A program made the translations under genes and the position numbers. 12,637 bases of DNA from an uncultured Synergistales bacterium (GTDB lineage Bacteria > Synergistota > Synergistia > Synergistales > Aminobacteriaceae), in contig CAJOEQ010000034.1 in assembly GCA_905233515.1 (NCBI GenBank), forward strand, positions 1 to 12,637, given 5' to 3'. Position 1 is the stretch's first letter. Each line of letters starts with the position of its first letter. The notes under the pieces were generated by a model. It saw only the letters and a program-made list of their open reading frames with translations. It did not search any database and was not told where the DNA came from. Positions 1 through 5,231 of the stretch are shown here, piece after piece.

Positions 1-1
1 G

Positions 2-166
2 GCCGATATCGCAGAAGCCATGACTGGCAACCCCTTATCACTTGAAAGCGGTAATAACGAGCCTTATAATCTACCAGATTTTACGCAAGATAATAATAAC
101 GATCAGCAGACAGCCGAAGAAAAATTACGCGCTAATATTGCTCAAGCAATGACCGAGTCGCCTTTA
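2..166 (+). repeat. Two degenerate copies of an (A)xIAxAMTxxPL motif
   Basis: Codons 2-37 and 131-166 encode similar peptides, ADIAEAMTGNPL and ANIAQAMTESPL, spaced 129 bases (43 codons) apart. The DNA has diverged mostly at third positions, so this is a protein-level repeat. More copies may lie upstream. Confidence 0.5.
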
Positions 167-883
167 GACGTTGCAAAAGATAATATCAATCAAAATTTAG
201 AGCAGGATTTGAATCCTTTTGACGATTTGCCCGAATTCAAGCATGAAAGCAAGCCCGAGCCTTTTATTCCTGATTTTAACGAGAATAATAACGAATCTGA
301 GTCAGATTCAGAATCCGGCCAAGAAGTCATACCCATTATTTCAAATGATGAGCCGGAACACGACGATTTAAGCGCGTTTAATCTTGATGAGTCAGAAAAT
401 GAGACGTTACCGGAAATCGAGACCCAGCCCGAACCTATAGAAATTGAAGACGTTGATTTACCCGTTCCAGAAAGTGAACAAGAAATTGAGCCGGATATTT
501 CGCAAGCTCCTGAACCTGAAAACGAGCCAGAGCCTGAACCAGATTTCAGCTCATTTGATATAAATTTAGACGATGATAATAATAATCAAGACGAGCCGGA
601 AAATTTATCAGTCATAACAAGTAATGACGACTTAACGCAAGAAAATGAGCAAGAAAGCGAGAATTTACCGAGTTTACTTGATGATGACGACGATAATGAT
701 AATAATAATATTGACTCGGACGAACACGAAGATAATGACGATTTTGATATTTCTTCACTGGGTGAACTTAGTGAGGCCGCTTCTATAATCGGCGATGATC
801 AAGATCACGACGAAAATTTACCGGAACAGCCCGATTTTATCAGCGAACAAGAAAATAATCAGCTCGTCCCCGTGTCTGAGTAA
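2..883 (+). CDS. Highly acidic, repetitive low-complexity protein (5' end outside the window)
   Basis: I do not recognise a family. The frame is open to the left edge, so the gene probably begins upstream; the ATG at position 20 is likely internal. Just before it the frame reads ADIAEAM, and this is echoed 43 residues later (ANIAQAMTESPL at 131-166), so the visible part seems to start inside a repeat array. The rest is almost entirely Glu, Asp, Asn, Pro, Ser and Gln, with PEPE-type runs near 500-545 and an Asp/Asn run near 680-715. There is no membrane segment or signal peptide in the visible part, and almost no basic residues, so it is probably intrinsically disordered. It is the first visible gene of the ftsY operon; its stop is 40 bases before the next start. 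Its acidity recalls the acidic N-terminal A domain of some FtsY proteins, which the FtsY here lacks, but a link is speculation. Confidence 0.75.
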   Translation, partial: ADIAEAMTGNPLSLESGNNEPYNLPDFTQDNNNDQQTAEEKLRANIAQAMTESPLDVAKDNINQNLEQDLNPFDDLPEFKHESKPEPFIPDFNENNNESESDSESGQEVIPIISNDEPEHDDLSAFNLDESENETLPEIETQPEPIEIEDVDLPVPESEQEIEPDISQAPEPENEPEPEPDFSSFDINLDDDNNNQDEPENLSVITSNDDLTQENEQESENLPSLLDDDDDNDNNNIDSDEHEDNDDFDISSLGELSEAASIIGDDQDHDENLPEQPDFISEQENNQLVPVSE

Positions 884-923
884 TAATTTAAATCCTGAGG
901 AAGAAAAGAGTAATCAAAGAATT

Positions 924-1280
924 ATGAGTATCAGAGACAAATTAAAAGGTCGTCAAGCCGGCGACGGTGAGAAAAAATCTTGGGGAGGTCTTATTACTGC
1001 CCTGTTATTAGCAGGTTTATTAATCGTTGGAATTATGCTTTACTTCAAAATAGGCAGTCTAGCAAATGGCATTACTATTGAGCAGGCACCGCAAATTTCT
1101 CAAGCTCCAGAAACTTACGAGTACGCAATTGATTTTATTCTTGATCAAAATTTAACAGAGAGAATGACTCAGCGCGGCAAAGCCTCATGGCAGGTAGTAG
1201 GCTCAAGACGAACTCAAGACTCTACAAGCGGCCAATACGGCTATGAATTTATTTTCATGCGCAAAATAAGGGGCAATTAA
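924..1280 (+). CDS. Small single-pass membrane protein with a DUF4177-like C-terminal segment
   Basis: The protein is 118 residues from the ATG at 924. A short basic N-terminus (MSIRDKLKGRQ, then EKK) is followed by one hydrophobic helix at about residues 22-42, and then a soluble part ending YEYAIDF...WQVVGSRR...YGYEFIFMRK. That spacing (YEY strand, Trp in the middle, aromatic strand ending in FxRK) resembles DUF4177-type small domains; this is resemblance by eye. The frame is open further upstream to 795, but that stretch overlaps the acidic gene and its only ATG lies inside it, so I chose 924. The ribosome site there is weak; a GAGG at 897-900 is too far away. The stop TAA directly abuts the ftsY ATG, so the two are probably translated together. 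Function unknown. Confidence 0.7.
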   Translation: MSIRDKLKGRQAGDGEKKSWGGLITALLLAGLLIVGIMLYFKIGSLANGITIEQAPQISQAPETYEYAIDFILDQNLTERMTQRGKASWQVVGSRRTQDSTSGQYGYEFIFMRKIRGN

Positions 1281-2204
1281 ATGGCTCTATTCTCATTTTC
1301 TAAGCTGCGTGAAGGTCTTAAAAATGTTACTGCTAAATTCGGACTCGCTAAATTATTCGCGTCAAATAAATTTGATGATTCTTTCTGGGACGATTTAGAA
1401 GAAAAATTAATCACTGCTGATACTGGGCTTGACTTCACAGAAGAAATTATTGATTTCTTGAAAGACTGCGCTAAAAATAAAAACGTGAAGACTCCTTCTG
1501 ATCTGCAAAATATTTTTATTGAGAAAATTATTCAAGAATTAAACTCGATTCCTGAAATGGGGAAAAGTTTCGAGATAAATAATAAGCCTTTAGTTTTGCT
1601 CATGATAGGAGTCAACGGCAGCGGGAAGACTACCAGTGCAGGGAAGCTCGCAGTAAAATTTACTCAATCCGGCAAAAAAGTAATCATGGCCGCCGCAGAT
1701 ACCTTCAGAGCCGCAGCAGTCGAACAGCTCAAAATCTGGGGTGAACGCGCAAATGTTAGAGTCATTTCACAAGGTCAGGGATCTGACCCCGCAGCAGTTG
1801 CTTTTGACGCTTACAAGGCCGCAGAGAGTTCAAACTCTGATTTATTAATCGTCGACACTGCAGGGCGTTTACATGATAAGCATAATTTAATGGAGGAATT
1901 ACGCAAAATTTATCGCATTCTTTTACGTGAGGCCGGCCAAGAAAAATTACAGGTCGTATTAGTCCTTGATGCTGTTTTAGGGCAAAATTCAGTCGCTCAG
2001 GCAGAAACTTTTAACGCGATTATTCCCGTGAATTCGATTATTTTAACTAAATATGATAATACTTCTAAAGGCGGAGTAATTCTCTCAATTGCTAAAAAAT
2101 TGCGCGTCCCTGTTCGTTATATAGGCTTAGGAGAAGGCAGCGACGACTTGAATAATTTTGACCCGTCAGAATTCGCCCGTGCCTTAATGGATTTAAACTC
2201 GTGA
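1281..2204 (+). CDS. ftsY: Signal recognition particle receptor FtsY
   Basis: FtsY is the membrane-associated SRP GTPase that docks ribosome-nascent chain-SRP complexes at the Sec translocon. At 307 residues it is a compact NG-domain form without an acidic A domain. The N domain (about 1-95) begins with a short amphipathic stretch, MALFSFSKLREGL, which could be a membrane-targeting helix. The G domain has the P-loop GVNGSGKT (110-117), DTFRAAAVEQL (140-150), DTAGR (192-196), TKYD as G4 (256-259) and the closing GLGEGSDDL..FDP. Two family-conserved spots differ: DATTGQ is DAVLGQ (230-235), and TKLDGTAKGG is TKYDNTSKGG. Both keep the residues expected to contact nucleotide, so the enzyme should be active. 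GGGG at 1270-1273 is a well-placed ribosome site. The stop overlaps the next start by GTGA. Confidence 0.95.
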   Translation: MALFSFSKLREGLKNVTAKFGLAKLFASNKFDDSFWDDLEEKLITADTGLDFTEEIIDFLKDCAKNKNVKTPSDLQNIFIEKIIQELNSIPEMGKSFEINNKPLVLLMIGVNGSGKTTSAGKLAVKFTQSGKKVIMAAADTFRAAAVEQLKIWGERANVRVISQGQGSDPAAVAFDAYKAAESSNSDLLIVDTAGRLHDKHNLMEELRKIYRILLREAGQEKLQVVLVLDAVLGQNSVAQAETFNAIIPVNSIILTKYDNTSKGGVILSIAKKLRVPVRYIGLGEGSDDLNNFDPSEFARALMDLNS

Positions 2205-3100
2205 ATAAGCCGAATTTAAGCATTTTAACGCCTGAAAGCACGTTATTATTTTTTTTGCGTACTCTTTTTAGCACAATTGCTGAATACGCCGTATATATTC
2301 CTGATTTAGGCGACGTAATTATTTTAGCTAAAGAGCAATTAGTCTCACTTGTTGAAAGGGGCTGCGCTGACTCAATGATTAAGACTCTTCCGCAGTTAAT
2401 AGCGCGCAATATAGTTAATTCGCTGAATCCATATGATTTTGATTACCCCGAAGAACTTAACGCGCTTTATGTCAGTATGACAGGCTCATTTATTGCAACA
2501 CTTGAGACTGCTTTATATCCTGATGAGCCGGTTTTGCCTGAATGGTGGGAAGCTCCAGTGCCTTTTGCTATATCTTCACGGGGGATTTTGCGGTTGAACA
2601 GCACTGCAAAAAATTTGTTAGGCTCTGAAGTCGAAAAATTGAACGCCCGAGAATTGCCGAATCAAGACGAATTTATTATTACACTTGAGAATAAATTTAT
2701 AGCTTTCAAGAAATTAAAAGCAGGCATTTATTCAGTTGATGACTGCACGAATGAATTAAACGACGCTCAAGAAATAACATGGTGGGCGGCAGTAGGTCAA
2801 GCATGGATTAAGGAAATCGAGAATCAGGGCGGACAATGGCAAAAATTAGACAATCCACCTGAAGGCAAATCAAAAACTTTCAGAGCTTGTGAATGGCAAG
2901 GCGAGTTACAAGGCTACTTAAATATAATCATGCCTCCGAGGAAAAAAGCACCCGCTAAAAAAGTCATTCCCTCAAAATCGCAGGAAATCCCCGAAAAAAT
3001 TACGCCGCGAAAATCCGACGATGTTATAACAAATATAGGCCCTCAAGCTATGGCGTTACTTGCTGCAGGTCAACAAAGAGAACAGGAGCATTTATTATGA
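2201..3100 (+). CDS. Unrecognised protein with a possible divergent PAS-like core
   Basis: The protein is 299 residues from a GTG start whose last two bases form the stop of ftsY (GTGA overlap), so it is translationally coupled. I do not recognise a family. The N-terminal third is helical and rich in Leu/Ile. About residues 118-182 (PFAISSRGILRLNSTAKNLL and onward) have the cadence of a PAS domain: a strand, then a glycine, then an N-STAKNLLG helix of the kind that follows the first strands. This is an inference by eye. A Trp-rich stretch follows (WW at 194-195, then W202, W213, W232), then a basic Lys/Pro linker (246-270, PPRKKAPAKK) and a short C-terminal helix. No signal peptide and no clear membrane helix. 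It ends with an ATGA overlap with the DUF4416 gene. Role unknown. Confidence 0.75.
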   Translation: MNKPNLSILTPESTLLFFLRTLFSTIAEYAVYIPDLGDVIILAKEQLVSLVERGCADSMIKTLPQLIARNIVNSLNPYDFDYPEELNALYVSMTGSFIATLETALYPDEPVLPEWWEAPVPFAISSRGILRLNSTAKNLLGSEVEKLNARELPNQDEFIITLENKFIAFKKLKAGIYSVDDCTNELNDAQEITWWAAVGQAWIKEIENQGGQWQKLDNPPEGKSKTFRACEWQGELQGYLNIIMPPRKKAPAKKVIPSKSQEIPEKITPRKSDDVITNIGPQAMALLAAGQQREQEHLL

Positions 3101-3615
3101 ACTTCCCTAAAGTAAAATTAATCACCGGCATTCTTTACCCGTCAGATAATGAAAATTTATTAAACTGGGCAATTTCTGAACTCGCTAAAATATGGGGTCA
3201 TCCTGAATTATTCAGTCAGTCAGTGCCATTTGACAAGACTAATTATTATGATGAGATCTCACCGAATTTAAATAGAATCTTTATGAGTTTTCCGGGATTA
3301 TTTTATGCCGGCGATTTAGCAAAATGGAAACATCAAGCAATCGAAATCGAATCACGCAGCCGAGAAAATATCAGAGCCGTTAACATTGATCCGGGATATA
3401 TTGACGGTGCTAGACTGATTTTAGCGTCTACGAAAGATCATGCTCATAGAATTTATTTGCGGGATGGGATTTTTGCCGAAGTTACTTTGCGATATAGATT
3501 TAAAAACTGGCAGAGTTTTGATTATACGTTCCCTGATTTTCAAAGCCGGTGCTATGATGATTTTCTTTCTAAAGTCCGCAAATTATGGCTAAAGGAGATT
3601 AAAGAAGTATCATGA
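3097..3615 (+). CDS. DUF4416 family protein
   Basis: The 172-residue length and motif set fit DUF4416: VKLITGILYP at the N-terminus, FDKTNYYDE (45-53), RIFMSF (60-65), NIDPGYIDGARLILASTKD (96-114), HRIYLRDGIFAEVTL (117-131) and the aromatic YTFPDFQ near 143. Conserved Asp, His, Arg and Glu residues suggest a binding or catalytic pocket, but the family has no established function that I know of. GGAG at 3085-3088 precedes the ATG, which overlaps the upstream stop as ATGA; the downstream gene overlaps this one in the same way. Cytoplasmic, with no membrane segment. Confidence 0.9.
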   Translation: MNFPKVKLITGILYPSDNENLLNWAISELAKIWGHPELFSQSVPFDKTNYYDEISPNLNRIFMSFPGLFYAGDLAKWKHQAIEIESRSRENIRAVNIDPGYIDGARLILASTKDHAHRIYLRDGIFAEVTLRYRFKNWQSFDYTFPDFQSRCYDDFLSKVRKLWLKEIKEVS

Positions 3616-4073
3616 GAAAATTTTTATTTATATTTATCGCGTTATTATTTATCGCGTCTAGTTCATTTGCTTTAGAATTACCCGATAAAATTCAAAACTG
3701 GCACGCAGTAAATTCTAAAATTGTCCCGTTGATTGCAAGTAATCAGGACTTAGGGCAAATTGTTTATAAATCTTATTTGCGCAATAATCCCCGCGGAAAT
3801 CTTGAAATTATTTTGACTCAAGGTAAGGGAACAGGTGAATTATATATCCCCGAAAATGTTAGAGACTCAAGCGAATTATTTAATAAATCATCAGGCTATG
3901 AAATCATAAATATATCAGGATTGAGCGCAATTCTTGAAAAAAACGAAAATTTGCCGCTTGCTTTGGCTGTGAAAGTCGATAATAATATTACACTGACAAT
4001 TGAGACTCACGCGTTAAACGAGTCAGAATTAATTAATTTTGCAGGTGATTTATTATCGAACAGTATAAAATAG
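3612..4073 (+). CDS. Small exported protein of unknown function
   Basis: The protein is 153 residues. The N-terminus MRKFLFIFIALLFIASSSFA is a clear Sec signal peptide (basic start, hydrophobic core, small residues), with probable signal peptidase I cleavage after Ala20; there is no lipobox Cys. The mature part is about 130 residues of mixed strand and helix, without cysteines or a motif I can name. The ATG overlaps the DUF4416 stop as ATGA. GGAG at 3594-3597 lies unusually far (14 bases) from the start, a spacing seen elsewhere in this window. The 3' end contains the ribosome site of the aminotransferase, whose reading frame overlaps this gene by about 19 bases. Confidence 0.8.
   Translation: MRKFLFIFIALLFIASSSFALELPDKIQNWHAVNSKIVPLIASNQDLGQIVYKSYLRNNPRGNLEIILTQGKGTGELYIPENVRDSSELFNKSSGYEIINISGLSAILEKNENLPLALAVKVDNNITLTIETHALNESELINFAGDLLSNSIK
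4043..4049 (+). promoter_or_regulatory. Ribosome binding site for the aminotransferase (decides its start)
   Basis: AGGTGAT lies inside the end of the upstream exported-protein gene and matches the extended anti-Shine-Dalgarno sequence over seven bases. The run CAGGTGATTTATTATCGAAC parallels CAGGAGCATTTATTATGAAC in front of the DUF4416 gene, which lines up ATC at 4055 with that gene's ATG. Confidence 0.5.
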
Positions 4074-5140
4074 GACTCATCCCCGGCCCCGTCAGTATTC
4101 CCGAAAAATTTAGAGCTGCTTATGATATAGATTTTGCGAGTTCTGATTTAGAGAGCGAATTTTTTGAGCTTTACGCAAATAATCAAGATTTAACGCAAAA
4201 AATTTTACACACTAAGAACGATATTATTATCACTTCAGGCGAGGCAATGTCTATTTTATGGGCGGCACTTAAATGCACACTCAAGGCGGGCGATAAAATG
4301 CTTGCTATATCATCAGGTTTATTCGGTGAAGGTTTTGCAGAAATGGCTAAAACTTTCGGAGTCAATGCCGAGATTTGCGCGTTCGATTATGACGTGATTC
4401 CAGATAGTGAGAGAGTCCGCGAACATGTTAAAAAATTTCGTCCTAAAATTATCACGGCTGTTCATTGCGAGACACCTTCAGGGACTTTGACAAAAAATTT
4501 ATATGAACTCGGCAGCATTGCTCATGAATTCGACGCGCTATTTATCGTTGATTTTGTCTCAAGTGCAGGAGGCGCGCCCCTCAATGTTGACTCGTGTAAA
4601 ATTGATATAGGTCTCTTAGGAAGTCAAAAAGTTTTATCGCTGACTCCCTCGTTATCGATTTCTAGCATATCGCCGCGGGCATGGGACGTTATAAAACAAG
4701 TAAATTATTCAGGCTATGAGGCTTATTTAAGTTGGCAGAATGTCCCGGAAAATAAATTAATGCCTTACACTCACGACTGGCACTCAATGAAAGCATTAAA
4801 TTTATCATTAAGTTCAATTATTCAGAAAGGAATTAATAACGCCTGCAAACGTCATGAAGAATCCGCTGAATTATGCCGTTCACTTGGCCGAGAAATGGGC
4901 TTAAAGTTATTCCCTAAGAATGAAGATTTTTGCTCTCCTACTGTCAGCGCGTTTTATGTGCCTAAAAAATTTACATGGCAGGAATTTAATTATTTATTGC
5001 GTGAAAAAGGTCTTGCAATCGGCGGCAATTACGGCAAATTATCGGGTCAAGTGTTCAGAGTCGGACATATGGGAAGTCAAGCAAATATAAATCTCGTTAG
5101 ATCAGGAATGAATATAATTCGTGAAGTAATAAATAATTAA
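4055..5140 (+). CDS. Class V aminotransferase (alanine-glyoxylate / serine-pyruvate type), no canonical start codon
   Basis: This is a PLP-dependent class V aminotransferase of the AGXT/serine-pyruvate group, about 361 residues from 4055. It shows the N-terminal family motif LIPGPVSIPEKF, then TSGEAM, GLFGEGFAEMAKTFG, HCETPSGT, the PLP Asp in FIVDFVSSAGG, the Schiff-base lysine in LLGSQKVL (Lys182 of this reading), MPYTHDWHSM, and the C-terminal QVFRVGHMG. The first ATG in frame (4247) would delete about 64 residues including the PGP motif. Between the in-frame stop at 4046-4048 and 4247 there is no ATG, GTG or TTG; the only candidates beside the ribosome site are ATT at 4052 and ATC at 4055. 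The start is therefore a rare codon or a damaged/misread ATG. Last gene of the ftsY operon. The substrate cannot be settled from sequence: alanine, serine or phosphonate amines are possible. Confidence 0.85.
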   Translation: MEQYKIGLIPGPVSIPEKFRAAYDIDFASSDLESEFFELYANNQDLTQKILHTKNDIIITSGEAMSILWAALKCTLKAGDKMLAISSGLFGEGFAEMAKTFGVNAEICAFDYDVIPDSERVREHVKKFRPKIITAVHCETPSGTLTKNLYELGSIAHEFDALFIVDFVSSAGGAPLNVDSCKIDIGLLGSQKVLSLTPSLSISSISPRAWDVIKQVNYSGYEAYLSWQNVPENKLMPYTHDWHSMKALNLSLSSIIQKGINNACKRHEESAELCRSLGREMGLKLFPKNEDFCSPTVSAFYVPKKFTWQEFNYLLREKGLAIGGNYGKLSGQVFRVGHMGSQANINLVRSGMNIIREVINN

Positions 5141-5182
5141 GAATCCTATCACGCAAAAATAGAGAGAAAATTTTTTTGTCTA

Positions 5183-5208
5183 GTAATATAATTATCAATA
5201 TCTCGTAA
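5183..5208 (+). promoter_or_regulatory. Candidate promoter -10 region of the kinase operon
   Basis: TATAAT at 5187-5192 lies in GTAATATAAT (5183-5192), preceded by a run of seven T and followed by TCGTAA at 5203-5208. The identical ten bases and the same flanks occur before the EF-G-like gene at 9121-9148. I see no convincing -35 box at 17 bases, so this is a candidate only. Confidence 0.4.
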
Positions 5209-5212
5209 CGTG

Positions 5213-5218
5213 AAGGAG
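5213..5218 (+). promoter_or_regulatory. Shine-Dalgarno of the hybrid kinase, with a long spacer
   Basis: AAGGAG stands 13 bases before the ATG at 5232, across an AAAAAATTTTT stretch. The same A-run/T-run spacer follows AGGAG before the receiver gene at 8235, which supports both starts. Confidence 0.6.
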
Positions 5219-5231
5219 TTAAAAAATTTTT

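Noticed and set aside
795..923. N-terminal extension of the small membrane protein
   Set aside because: Its ATG is inside the acidic gene, and the extension lacks a clear ribosome site; ATG 924 gives a sensible basic N-terminus before the membrane helix. Some doubt remains because the ribosome site at 924 is weak.
2092..2409. 105-codon minus-strand frame over the ftsY end and next gene
   Set aside because: It overlaps two well-supported coding regions and shows no family features.
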